64,000 nt of DNA from an uncultured Shewanella sp. (GTDB lineage Bacteria; Pseudomonadota; Gammaproteobacteria; Enterobacterales; Shewanellaceae). The position numbers and the translations under genes are program-made. This document shows positions 6,168 to 14,155 of the stretch, piece by piece. The stretch's first letter is position 1, and each line of letters begins with the position of its first letter. The stretch lies in assembly GCF_947495455.1 (NCBI RefSeq), contig NZ_CANLZC010000001.1, forward strand, positions 62,001-126,000, in the 5' to 3' direction. Under the pieces are notes generated by a model. The model was not told where the DNA came from. It searched no databases and saw nothing but the letters and a program-made list of their open reading frames with translations.

Positions 6168-7829
6168 ATGCAAGAACGAGTGAATAAAGATAAGCAAATA
6201 GTGGATCGATTCGGTCGCCCCTTTGAGAGGCAAGCCGCTAGCGAGTATCAAACCGATGATGTGCGCTTGGTGGGCCTTAAACGCACCTTTAGCGAGCATC
6301 CGTCGAGTGGATTAACGCCTGCACGGGCGGCGGAAATTCTGCTGGCGGCTGAGCAAGGGGACTTAATTGCCCAGTGTGAGCTGGCGGAAGATTTAGAAGA
6401 AAAAGACGGCCACTTATATGCAGAGTTAGACAAGCGCAAGCGGGCGCTATTAGGTGTCGATCATTTTTTAAAACCGCCGCGCAATGCCAGCGCCGCAGAA
6501 ATAAAAGACACCGAATACTTAAGCGAAATGCTATTTGATACCGACTTTTTACCCACCTTAATTAAAAACATGGCCGATGCCATGTTAAAAGGCTTTAGCC
6601 TGCATGAATTAACATGGAGCCGGAAAGGCCGCGAGTGGTTTGTTAATGTGCCTGAGTATCGGGATCCCGCTTGGTTTATGACACACCCCGAGCGCCGCAA
6701 TGAGTTGCGCCTGCGCGATGGTGGTTATGAAGGGGCAGAGCTGCAAGCGTTCGGCTGGATCAACCATGTGCATGCGGCCAAGTCTGGCTATGTGGGCCGC
6801 GCAGGTTTAATCCGTCAATTAGTGTGGCCCTTTATCTTTAAAAATTACAGTGTGCGCGACTTAGCCGAGTTTTTAGAGATTTATGGCCTGCCGCTTAGGA
6901 TTGGCCAATACCCCAGCGGGGCCACAAATAATGAAAAACGGGCGCTACTGCAAGCCGTGACCAGCATTGGCCATAACGCTGGAGGGATCATGCCAAAAGG
7001 CATGGTGATGGACTTTCACGCCGCAGCTAATGGCCATGCCGATCCCTTTGATTTGATGATCCAATGGGGCGAAAAAACCATGTCCAAAGTGATTCTGGGC
7101 GGCACGCTCACGAGTCAGGCGGACGGGAAAAGCTCCACCAATGCACTGGGCAATGTGCACAATGAGGTGCGAGAAGAGCTGCGCAATAGCGACTTAGCCC
7201 AGCTCGCCGAAACCTTAAGCCGTGATTTGGTTTACCCTCTGTATGCCCTCAATTGCAAGAGTCACACCAGCCCGCGCCGTGCTCCTCGATTTGTGTTTGA
7301 CACTCAGGACGGGGAAGATCTCACTAAACTGGCCGCGCCGCTGAAAACCTTTGTCAGCTTAGGCATGCAAGTACCCCAAAAATGGCTACACGATAAAACC
7401 CGCATTCCTGAGCCAAGCGAAGGGGAAGCCGTTTTGCAGCTTAGCGCAACGACGCAGCCAAGCGAGAGCAACAAGCCTATTAATAAAACCGATAGCGAGG
7501 ACAAGGCAGCCCTAGTGGCTCTCGCGGCTAATAGCAAAGCGCCAAGCGTAATTCAATCCCAAAATCAGGCCGAGAGCGAGCTGGACATTGCCGATGTGTT
7601 CGCCATTCAGCTTAAACATGTGATGTCACCTGTGATTAACCATTATATCGAGCAGATCCAACAGATAGTGGATAGCGCGGATAGCCTCGAAGCCATTGCC
7701 AGTGCGCTGCAAACATTAGACCTTCCCTTAGATGATGCCAGTGAGGTGATGCGCATGGCCTTTGTGGCGGCAGAGCTGGCGGGTCGTAACGCGGTGGAGG
7801 AAGAGGCGGCAGTGGAGGAAGACGCATGA
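6168..7829 (+). CDS. portal protein, DUF935 (Mu gp29-like)
   Basis: 553 residues. Forms the dodecameric channel at the head vertex. Family features: VDRFGRPF at the start, EKDGHLYAELDKRKRALLGVDHFLKPP, MLKGFSLHELTW, FKNYSVRDLAEFLEIYGLPLRIGQYP and GTLTSQADGKSSTNALGNVHNEVR. About 100 residues at the C-terminus form a helical, variable domain ending in an acidic EEEAAVEEDA tail, likely for scaffold or terminase contact. Directly follows the large terminase, as in Mu, and overlaps the next gene by 4 bases (ATGA). Confidence 0.9.
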   Translation: MQERVNKDKQIVDRFGRPFERQAASEYQTDDVRLVGLKRTFSEHPSSGLTPARAAEILLAAEQGDLIAQCELAEDLEEKDGHLYAELDKRKRALLGVDHFLKPPRNASAAEIKDTEYLSEMLFDTDFLPTLIKNMADAMLKGFSLHELTWSRKGREWFVNVPEYRDPAWFMTHPERRNELRLRDGGYEGAELQAFGWINHVHAAKSGYVGRAGLIRQLVWPFIFKNYSVRDLAEFLEIYGLPLRIGQYPSGATNNEKRALLQAVTSIGHNAGGIMPKGMVMDFHAAANGHADPFDLMIQWGEKTMSKVILGGTLTSQADGKSSTNALGNVHNEVREELRNSDLAQLAETLSRDLVYPLYALNCKSHTSPRRAPRFVFDTQDGEDLTKLAAPLKTFVSLGMQVPQKWLHDKTRIPEPSEGEAVLQLSATTQPSESNKPINKTDSEDKAALVALAANSKAPSVIQSQNQAESELDIADVFAIQLKHVMSPVINHYIEQIQQIVDSADSLEAIASALQTLDLPLDDASEVMRMAFVAAELAGRNAVEEEAAVEEDA

Positions 7830-8149
7830 CTTATTTTGAACTCATTATCGCGGTGGTGATCTTGTTGCTGTTATATGGCTGCGCTTATTATATGGGCCGT
7901 TACTTGACTGCATTAGTGATTGATTGCTATTGGGTATACCGTTATCCCTGCATTGGCTTTGGGGTCATACACCAACCGTCTCATAAATCGCAATTAGGAA
8001 TTTTGGCGTTTATCCATCGCCCTCAAAAAGTGGCGGTGTTTAATTGTCGAGGGGGCCTAGTATATGGCTACACCTTTATAGCCAAACGGGCGGCGAAAAA
8101 GGCAGAGGCTAATAAGGCCGAACAAGCCGAGGTGTTCCATGGTGGTTAA
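7826..8149 (+). CDS. hypothetical single-TM phage protein
   Basis: 107 residues with an N-terminal membrane segment (FELIIAVVILLLLYGCAYYM), a tyrosine/histidine-rich middle and a C-terminal helix with AKRAAKKAEANKAEQAEV. Translationally coupled on both sides: ATGA overlap with the portal gene and 11-base overlap with the head-protein gene. It interrupts the standard Mu gp29-gp30 neighbourhood. Family not recognised. Confidence 0.55.
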   Translation: MTYFELIIAVVILLLLYGCAYYMGRYLTALVIDCYWVYRYPCIGFGVIHQPSHKSQLGILAFIHRPQKVAVFNCRGGLVYGYTFIAKRAAKKAEANKAEQAEVFHGG

Positions 8150-9599
8150 CTACGGCAGTTTACCTTTTAAAGAGGCTATCGCCTTTTTTCGCGCTAAGCT
8201 CAATGTGCCTAGCGAACGTTGGAATGACATTTGGCAAACGGGGCATAACCAGAGCTTTATGGTGGCGGGCGCGCTAAAAGATCACTTACTCAATGATTTT
8301 CGTCGCGCGGTGGATAATGCTATTGCTGAAGGGCGCAGCTTAACCTGGTTTAAACGGGAGTTTAACCAGATTGTGGCTCAGCATGGCTGGCAGCATACAG
8401 GTAGCAGCGACTGGCGTGCCAGTGTGATCTATGACACTAATGTGCGCCAAAGCTATAACGCGGGCCGCTATGAGCAGTTGCAGTCTTTCGATTATTGGGA
8501 ATACCAGCACGGCGATAGCCGCTACCCTAGAGAAATGCACCTCAAATGGCACGGCACCCTATTGCCCAAAGAGCATTCATGGTGGCAAACCCACATGCCG
8601 CAAAATGGTTGGGGTTGTAAATGCCGTGTGCGTGGCCGTAGTGGTCAGGCGCTGGCCAGAGCAGGCAAAGCCGTGACTAAGCCGCCGAAAGATGGCGTTT
8701 ATGACTGGACAGACAAGGCCACAGGCGAAACCCATCAAATCCCTAAAGGCATAGATCCGGGCTTTGACTATGCCCCCAGTAAAAGGGAGAACCTGATTAA
8801 GCAAACGGCCTTAAGCCAGCAAGCGGCTAAGCCTTTTACGCCCCCTGAGCGGGTTGTGCCATCGGCTTACTCCACCATTAAGGGGGTGAATGTTCATGGC
8901 TTAAATCAAAGTCTTGATGCATTAGCGAGCACAGACAGCGCTGCTCAAGTGGCATTATTAGGGCAGTTTTTAGCAAAGCAGCAAACTAAAACCTTATTCG
9001 TCAAACAGGCGGAAATGGGTAGAGGCAAGAAGGCAAATCACATTGTCCAAGATGTGGCGGATTATTTAGATTTATCTGCCTATGAGGCTAGAGGACGCTA
9101 TTACACGCGTAATGCGAGCCGAGTCAATGGGTTTACGGCCAAGCTCTGGGATCATGTGGTGGTTAAAGCCAAAGCCAATGTGCAATTAGCCAGTATGGAT
9201 ATGCAAGCGGTTAAGCAAGCGGCAGACAAGGTAGTGCTTGCCGCCATGAATAACGATGGCCCCAGACGTTTTTATGTGCGCGGTAAGACTACCGATCCCA
9301 TTCACCGTTATTGGAGCGTGAGCGCTGCCACTGAGCAAATCAGTGAGGCGGCGAGAGTGTTAACCACTTGGCTTCATGAAATAGGCCATCAAGTGCATTT
9401 TAAAGCAGAGCAGCCCGATTTAATGGCTCACGGCAGCGTCAGCCAATATGGCTTTGCCAATCACAAAGAGCATTTCGCCGAATGGTTTACCGCCTATATG
9501 CTGGCTCCAATGCAAGTAAAAAATTACAATGAAACCCTCTATACTTTAATAGAGCAAACGCTAAAACAGGCCATTGCTCATCAAGCGACAGGACAATAG
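8139..9599 (+). CDS. phage head morphogenesis protein (Mu gp30/SPP1 gp7-like) with C-terminal zincin-type metalloprotease domain
   Basis: 486 residues. Residues 1 to about 230 are the minor head protein of the Mu gp30/SPP1 gp7 family (SLTWFKREFNQI; VIYDTNVRQSYNAGRY; HSWWQTHMPQNGWGCKCRVR). The C-terminal part is not standard head protein: it contains LHEIGHQVHF, an HExxH zinc site at residues 413-417, and NHKEHFAEWFTAYM about 27 residues later, giving a third Glu ligand (E444 or E448). The HExxH plus E-x-F-A-E combination resembles anthrax-lethal-factor-like (ATLF) peptidases. In other phages gp7-type proteins carry toxin or enzyme tails that may be injected with DNA. Head role is solid; protease activity is inferred. 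Confidence 0.8.
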   Translation: MVVNYGSLPFKEAIAFFRAKLNVPSERWNDIWQTGHNQSFMVAGALKDHLLNDFRRAVDNAIAEGRSLTWFKREFNQIVAQHGWQHTGSSDWRASVIYDTNVRQSYNAGRYEQLQSFDYWEYQHGDSRYPREMHLKWHGTLLPKEHSWWQTHMPQNGWGCKCRVRGRSGQALARAGKAVTKPPKDGVYDWTDKATGETHQIPKGIDPGFDYAPSKRENLIKQTALSQQAAKPFTPPERVVPSAYSTIKGVNVHGLNQSLDALASTDSAAQVALLGQFLAKQQTKTLFVKQAEMGRGKKANHIVQDVADYLDLSAYEARGRYYTRNASRVNGFTAKLWDHVVVKAKANVQLASMDMQAVKQAADKVVLAAMNNDGPRRFYVRGKTTDPIHRYWSVSAATEQISEAARVLTTWLHEIGHQVHFKAEQPDLMAHGSVSQYGFANHKEHFAEWFTAYMLAPMQVKNYNETLYTLIEQTLKQAIAHQATGQ

Positions 9600-9602
9600 A
9601 CC

Positions 9603-9830
9603 ATGACCGAAGATCAGAGCCAAGATCAAACTCGATTAGAGCAGGCATTTGAATTATTACAGCAGCCCATCACCCTTGAAGTGTTGGCGCAATATCATGA
9701 GTTAGCAAAAGTGAAAACCGATCCCGATCACGGCGAAATAAACGAATTACACGAAGCTTTCTTTTTGTCTGCCTCCGACAATATGACTGCCTCAGAGTTT
9801 AATGAGGCCCAAGAAAAAGGCTTGCTCTAA
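9603..9830 (+). CDS. hypothetical phage protein
   Basis: 75 residues, acidic, all-helical in appearance (TRLEQAFELLQQPITLEVLAQYHELAKV). No TM or signal. It follows the zincin-bearing head protein by 3 bases and ends in a TAATG overlap with the gpG-like gene. The position right behind a possible effector would suit an immunity or chaperone partner, but that is speculation; no family recognised. Confidence 0.5.
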   Translation: MTEDQSQDQTRLEQAFELLQQPITLEVLAQYHELAKVKTDPDHGEINELHEAFFLSASDNMTASEFNEAQEKGLL

Positions 9831-10270
9831 TGGCAGGTGCCCACATAGACATCACCGCCAGAGGCCAGATCAAAGTCGCCAAGGCGCTCAATAAGCTACT
9901 CAAGCAAGGGCAAAACCTTAATCCCGTACTGGGGGACATTGCCGAGTATTTGCTGGAAAGCACGCAGGGACGCTTTATCGATCAACAAGCCCCCGACGGT
10001 AAGCCTTGGCAGCCCTTAAGCCCCGACAGCCTGCTGACGAAAAAACGCGCCGATCGCATTTTAACTGAGTCCGGCACACTGGCCGATACCTTAAATTATC
10101 AATTAGCTGCCACTCACTTTCGCTTGGGCAGCCCGCTTGAATACGCTGCCACCCATCAACTGGGGCGCGATGAGGCCAATATCGTAGCGCGGCCATTTTT
10201 AGGGCTGGCCCCGTTCGAGCGGGTTGAGATCATGGGCATGCTCAATCAGCATTTAAGCAAGGTATTATAA
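9830..10270 (+). CDS. virion morphogenesis protein, Mu gpG-like (phage tail completion family)
   Basis: 146 residues. The family signature is clear: VLGDIAEYLLESTQGRFIDQ, then APDGKPWQPLSPDSLLTKK, ILTESGTLADTLNY, FRLGSPLEYAATHQLG, ARPFLGLAPFE. In Mu, gpG acts in late head/tail joining. Stop of the previous gene and this ATG share a base (TAATG). It closes the first head operon; 316 non-coding bases follow. Confidence 0.85.
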   Translation: MAGAHIDITARGQIKVAKALNKLLKQGQNLNPVLGDIAEYLLESTQGRFIDQQAPDGKPWQPLSPDSLLTKKRADRILTESGTLADTLNYQLAATHFRLGSPLEYAATHQLGRDEANIVARPFLGLAPFERVEIMGMLNQHLSKVL

Positions 10271-10455
10271 AAGTGTGAATAAAACGCATTTTAAGCCGTG
10301 ACTGAGCCTAAATCATGCAATGGTATACCTTAATCGCCGTTCGTGGCATACAGAGCGATTTAAACAGGGTTTAAACACTATTGCATGGTTTGACCCTGAC
10401 CCTCTTTTCACTTATTTTGATCATGCTGTTTCACTTAGGTTAGTTTTTTGCTCTT
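10271..10455 (+). other. intergenic leader before element B; two-unit TTTAA trace
   Basis: No gene. TTTAA occurs at 10359 and 10370 (11-bp step, TTTAAACAGGG then TTTAAACACTA), with an isolated TTTAA at 10290 and CTTAA at 10329. This looks like a shortened form of the array at 815. No intrinsic terminator or convincing sigma70 promoter is seen. Element B begins at 10456. Confidence 0.5.
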
Positions 10456-10523
10456 GACGCGCTAGCGTCCTTCTCCCGATCACGAAACGCTTTTACTCGT
10501 GAACGGGAGTCCTGAAATGTTTC
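10456..10523 (+). ncRNA. conserved two-hairpin element, copy B (upstream of protease/scaffold)
   Basis: Hairpin 1: GACGC/GCGTC (10456-10460/10465-10469), loop GCTA. Hairpin 2: 10473-10485 with 10497-10509, 12 of 13 pairs (one A-A mismatch), loop 10486-10496. Palindrome GAAATGTTTC (10514-10523). Compared with copy A, most inner base pairs of hairpin 2 differ yet still pair, and the palindrome centre changes CC to TG. The gap to the ATG at 10587 is 63 nt, matching A (62) and C (65). TTTTTGCACCATAG lies between, as in A. Confidence 0.75.
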
Positions 10524-10586
10524 ATATCCATTCACCACCATTTTTTTTGCACCATAGCCATATGTTCTCTTCATTGCCCTGTGTCT

Positions 10587-11783
10587 ATGTTTCAACTTGC
10601 CGCCCTCACCAGTAGTCTGACCTTTGCCCTTAAGCCCACCGATGACGGCTATATTCAAGCCTTGCCGGATGGTTATTTTAATGCTGTGGATGGCCGCCCT
10701 CGTGATGTGGCCTCTGGCAAATGGTTAATGGATGCCACCGCCTTTGCGGCCATGCAAGCCAATACGCCTCACCAAGCCGGGGACTTGGTGATTGATTATG
10801 AGCACCAAACTTTACATATAGAAAAGAACGGCCAACCCGCCCCCGCCGCAGGTTTTTTTAACATCAAAGATATTCAGTATCGCGAGGGGCAAGGGCTGTT
10901 TATTAAGCCGGATTTTAACGACAAGGCACAGGCTCATCTCACAGCTCGAGAATACAAATATTTTTCCTTGGTGTTTGGTTATGACACCGACACGGGCCGC
11001 CCGCAATACATTCATAGCGGCGCGCTCACTAACCGCCCCGGTGTCGATGGCATGTTGCCCCTTGCCAGCCTTAGCGCGGAAATTATTGCTGACATAGGCG
11101 CGCATATGTCGAGTACATCGAACACTCAATCTAATACCGAATCTAATAACCCCCCTCAAAAAGGAGATATTCCCGTGAATGAAACCCTAAAAAAGCTACT
11201 CATGAAACTGGGCATAGACATAGGCGATCCCAATGCTGCCCTGACCGATGAGCAGGCCACCGCCGCCCTCAGTGCATTGGACAGCTTAGTGACGCAAGCA
11301 GCTGAGCTGGAGCCACTGAAAACCCAAGTGGCGGCGCTAACGGCACAAACTCAAGCGGCTCAAAATCAAGCCGCACAAGCTCAAACCTCAGGCGCTCAAA
11401 CAGTGGATTTAACTCAGTATGTGCCTATTGCTACTTTTAATGCCTTGCGTGAAAAGCTGGTGAGCCTCAGCGCCGAAAATGGCCAACTCACTATCGAGCA
11501 AGCGGTTAAAGATGCGCTGGATGCGGGCAAAGTGCTGGCCTGTGAAGAGGACTATTTACTCGCCATGGGCAAGCAGCAAGGCATGGCAGCGTTAAGCGCT
11601 CATCTGGATAGTCGCCAGCCCATAGCGGCGCTTACTACCAAGCAGACCACAACCGTGACCCCGCCTGCGCTGTCCAGCGGAGATATGCAAGGGGCGGCCC
11701 TATCCAGCGAAGAGTTGCAAATGGCGGACGCCTGGGGCATGTCACACGACGAATTTAAAGCAGCGAAAAAGGATGACAAATAA
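10587..11783 (+). CDS. prohead protease, Mu gpI-like
   Basis: 398 residues from ATG 10587 (a GTG at 10581 is possible; neither has a clear SD). Residues 1 to about 175 are the Mu I protease type: DGYIQALPDGYF, GDLVIDYEHQTLHIEKNGQPAPAAGFF, HLTAREYKYFSLVFGYD, HSGALTNRPGVDGMLPLA. It cleaves scaffold and itself during head maturation. The C-terminal 200 residues are Gln/Ala-rich helical scaffold, also made separately from an internal start (11175). Preceded by hairpin element B. Confidence 0.85.
   Translation: MFQLAALTSSLTFALKPTDDGYIQALPDGYFNAVDGRPRDVASGKWLMDATAFAAMQANTPHQAGDLVIDYEHQTLHIEKNGQPAPAAGFFNIKDIQYREGQGLFIKPDFNDKAQAHLTAREYKYFSLVFGYDTDTGRPQYIHSGALTNRPGVDGMLPLASLSAEIIADIGAHMSSTSNTQSNTESNNPPQKGDIPVNETLKKLLMKLGIDIGDPNAALTDEQATAALSALDSLVTQAAELEPLKTQVAALTAQTQAAQNQAAQAQTSGAQTVDLTQYVPIATFNALREKLVSLSAENGQLTIEQAVKDALDAGKVLACEEDYLLAMGKQQGMAALSAHLDSRQPIAALTTKQTTTVTPPALSSGDMQGAALSSEELQMADAWGMSHDEFKAAKKDDK
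11175..11783 (+). CDS. nested scaffold protein, Mu gpZ-like, in frame with the protease
   Basis: An internal GTG at 11175, in frame with the protease gene, follows AAGGAGATATTCCC (11161-11174), a strong ribosome site that has no reason to exist inside a coding region otherwise. It would give 202 residues: VNETLKKLLMKLG, a coiled-coil/Ala-Gln-rich middle and an EELQMADAWGMSHDEFKAAKKDD end typical of Mu-type scaffolds. In Mu, gene Z is nested the same way in gene I. Product inferred from the SD and family precedent. Confidence 0.7.
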   Translation: MNETLKKLLMKLGIDIGDPNAALTDEQATAALSALDSLVTQAAELEPLKTQVAALTAQTQAAQNQAAQAQTSGAQTVDLTQYVPIATFNALREKLVSLSAENGQLTIEQAVKDALDAGKVLACEEDYLLAMGKQQGMAALSAHLDSRQPIAALTTKQTTTVTPPALSSGDMQGAALSSEELQMADAWGMSHDEFKAAKKDDK

Positions 11784-12703
11784 TGGCCATTATTAATGCA
11801 GCAAGTTTGCAAGCTCTGCGCACTATGGTGCGCAGGGAGTTTCAAAACGCCTTAGTGAATACTGAGCCTAGCTATAAAAAAATAGCCACTGTGGTGCCGT
11901 CCAATACTAAATCCAATACTTATGGCTGGCTGGGCAGTATGCCGTCCTTTCGAGAATGGATTGGCGATAGGGTGATCAACTCCATTAAAGAGCACGGTTA
12001 CAGCATCACTAACCGCACGTTCGAAAACACTATCGGCATTAATCGCGATGATGTGGAAGATGATACCTTAGGCATTTATGCGCCTATGGTGCAGGCACTG
12101 GCCCAAGAAGGGCAAGAGTTCCCTAACGAGCTGGTATATGAACTGCTCGCCAATGGGTTTACGACAGCCTGTTATGATAGGCAAAACTTCTTTGATACGG
12201 ATCACCCCGTCAATAGCAAGCATGACGGCACAGGCACAGACAGCTCTGTCTCTAACGTGTTAGTGGATGATGCTTACACGGGTAAGCCTTGGTATTTGAT
12301 GGACACCACCCGTCCACTTAAGCCGCTGATTTTTCAAGAGCGGCGCAAGCTGGATCTCAATACCCTGTTTAATCCCACGGATCCTGCAACCTGGGTTAAA
12401 AACGAGTTTCAGTTTGGCGCAGATTTGCGTTGTGAATCCGGCTTTGGCTTTTGGCAGCTGGCATTTGCAGGCAAGATTGAACTGAATGCCACTAATGTGT
12501 GGGCAGCCAATTCTGCCATGAAAGCCTTTACTCGCGATGGGGGCAAAAAGCTGAAAGTCAAGCCGAATTTATTAGTTGTATCTACGGATGACGAAAAGCA
12601 AGCCACGAAATTGCTCACCCGTGACTTTATCGATGAAAACGGCACTACAGTGAATAACGAGCTTAAGGGCAAGTTTGAGTTGCTTGTTGTGCCTGAGCTG
12701 TAA
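11783..12703 (+). CDS. major capsid protein, Mu gpT-like
   Basis: 306 residues. Hallmarks of the Mu-like major head subunit: AIINAASLQALRTMVRREFQNAL, YGWLGSMPSFREWIGDRVI, NRTFENTIGINRDDVEDDTLGIY, FFDTDHPV, KPLIFQERRKLDL, EFQFGADLRCESGFGFWQLA, and LLTRDFIDENGTTVNNELKGKFELLV. Starts on the last base of the protease/scaffold stop (TAATG). Builds the T=7-type head after scaffold removal. Confidence 0.93.
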   Translation: MAIINAASLQALRTMVRREFQNALVNTEPSYKKIATVVPSNTKSNTYGWLGSMPSFREWIGDRVINSIKEHGYSITNRTFENTIGINRDDVEDDTLGIYAPMVQALAQEGQEFPNELVYELLANGFTTACYDRQNFFDTDHPVNSKHDGTGTDSSVSNVLVDDAYTGKPWYLMDTTRPLKPLIFQERRKLDLNTLFNPTDPATWVKNEFQFGADLRCESGFGFWQLAFAGKIELNATNVWAANSAMKAFTRDGGKKLKVKPNLLVVSTDDEKQATKLLTRDFIDENGTTVNNELKGKFELLVVPEL

Positions 12704-12767
12704 CGGAATGAGCAAGCATTTAACCAATCACGAATGAGCAAGTTATGCAGAGTATGGAGAGAAACAC
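12704..12767 (+). repeat. gpT-downstream spacer with 11-bp direct repeat
   Basis: GAATGAGCAAG occurs at 12706-12716 and 12732-12742, a 26-bp step. The spacer separates the capsid gene from the gp35-like gene. Mu-like phages have a described RNA motif downstream of gpT (Mu-gpT-DE); I cannot see a clear conserved stem here and do not claim it. Confidence 0.4.
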
Positions 12768-13277
12768 ATGGATACTAATACCAGTGCTGATAGCAGTGCT
12801 AATACCTGTACTAATAAGAGTACTAAGATCCTTAATCTGGCTCACACAGGTTATCGGCGAGCGGGCATTGCCTTTACCAAAGGTGAGAATGCATTGCCTA
12901 AGTTGGATAAAGCCCAGCTGGCGCAAATTGAGGCAGATCCTCGCCTCAAGCTACTGTCAAAAGCTGGGGTGTCGGCCCTTGCCGATGACAGCCAAGCGCA
13001 GAGCGGGGCCTTGGACGCTGGTGCAAGTGCAGCCCCGTTAACGCCAGCTGAAAGTACCAATGAGCAAGATGACAATGCTCAAGATGACAGTGCGCAGGTG
13101 TTTTCGGCCATTGCCTCACTGAGTCTTGACAATAAAGATCACTTCACTGTTAGCGGCAAGCCGCAGGCGGCGGAGCTTGAAAAGCGCTTAAATCGCAGTG
13201 TTAGCGCCAGCGAACGTGACGCCATGTGGCAAGCCTATCAAGACAATCAGGCTCAAACAGAAGTCAAGGACGCTTAA
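12768..13277 (+). CDS. Mu gp35/HI1506-like phage protein
   Basis: 169 residues. The central motif HTGYRRAGIAFTKGENALPKLDKAQLAQIEADPRLKLL is that of the HI1506/gp35 family found right after the major capsid gene in FluMu-like prophages. The N-terminus is a low-complexity NTSADSSANT-like stretch and there is a C-terminal extension (KPQAAELEKRLNRSVSASERDAMWQAY). Exact role in head or connector assembly unknown. SD GGAGAG before ATG 12768. Confidence 0.8.
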   Translation: MDTNTSADSSANTCTNKSTKILNLAHTGYRRAGIAFTKGENALPKLDKAQLAQIEADPRLKLLSKAGVSALADDSQAQSGALDAGASAAPLTPAESTNEQDDNAQDDSAQVFSAIASLSLDNKDHFTVSGKPQAAELEKRLNRSVSASERDAMWQAYQDNQAQTEVKDA

Positions 13278-13700
13278 ATGATGTATGCCAGTGCTGAGCA
13301 AATGACAGCCCGCTTTGGTGAGCAAGAATTAATCGAACTCACAGATAAAGACGGGCAGGCGGGTGAGCTAGTGCAGGCGGTACTTGAGGGGGCGCTCAGT
13401 GATGCCAGCGCCACTATCGACGGCTATCTGGCGGGGCGTTATGCCCTGCCGCTGGCCTCAATCCCTCAAGTACTTGTGCCTATTTGTTGTGATCTTGCCC
13501 GTTATCAGCTCTATGACGAACAAGCCAGCGAGCAGGTGAGCAATCGCCATAAGCATGCCATGCGCTTTTTGGAGCTGCTGGCCGTGGGTAAGGTGAGCCT
13601 AGGCGTAAGCGATGATGGCGAAGTGCAGGCCGATGACTTGCCCGAGATCACCAGCGCGGGCAGCGTGTTTGCTCGCGATAAATCAACAGGTTTTCTCTAA
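13278..13700 (+). CDS. DUF1320 protein, Mu gp36-like (head-tail adaptor)
   Basis: 140 residues: MYASAEQMTARFGEQELIELTD, ASATIDGYLAGRYALPLASIPQVLVPICCDLARYQLY, RFLELLAVGKVSLG. These are the DUF1320 signature segments; the family is related to gp6/gp15-type head-tail connector subunits. Immediately follows the gp35 stop (TAA then ATG). Confidence 0.88.
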   Translation: MMYASAEQMTARFGEQELIELTDKDGQAGELVQAVLEGALSDASATIDGYLAGRYALPLASIPQVLVPICCDLARYQLYDEQASEQVSNRHKHAMRFLELLAVGKVSLGVSDDGEVQADDLPEITSAGSVFARDKSTGFL

Positions 13701-14143
13701 TGATAGCCTCCATTATTAGCCGCCTAAGTGATGCCAGCTTGGATGTGACAGGCAGCCCCCTTTGGTTATCCGTTGAGGGCTTGCTGGATTTATCAGAGTT
13801 AGATGATAAGTCAAATAAGCGCTTTCCTAAGTTGTATGTCATTGAACTGACGGAGCAGGCCAAGCCCGATGTGCGCGGCTCAGGCCCTGCGCTGCAAAGT
13901 GTGCAAGCGGAAATCGGCGTGATCTGTTTAATGTCAAAACGCAACGGGGCTTGCCCCAGTTTAACGCCAATGAGGCAGGCCGTGCGCTCGCGCTTGTTTG
14001 GCTTTGTGCCGCAATCTGACAGTGATAGCGATGACTATGAGCCGCTGTGGCTCAATGGTGGCGGATTACTGAAAATCAACGCGGGCCATGTGGCATGGCT
14101 GGATAAATTCATGACCGAATATACTGCGCAAGCAGCGCAATAA
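13700..14143 (+). CDS. Mu gp37-like protein (tail terminator/connector type)
   Basis: 147 residues, TAATG overlap with the DUF1320 gene. Contains LYVIELTEQAKPDVRGSGPALQSVQAEIGVICLMSKRN and MRQAVRSRLFGFVP, a layout seen in Mu gp37-type minor tail/connector proteins. It lies between the head-tail adaptor and the tail tube, consistent with tail completion. Assignment rests mainly on order and overall pattern. Confidence 0.72.
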   Translation: MIASIISRLSDASLDVTGSPLWLSVEGLLDLSELDDKSNKRFPKLYVIELTEQAKPDVRGSGPALQSVQAEIGVICLMSKRNGACPSLTPMRQAVRSRLFGFVPQSDSDSDDYEPLWLNGGGLLKINAGHVAWLDKFMTEYTAQAAQ

Positions 14144-14155
14144 AAGGAGAGAGAC

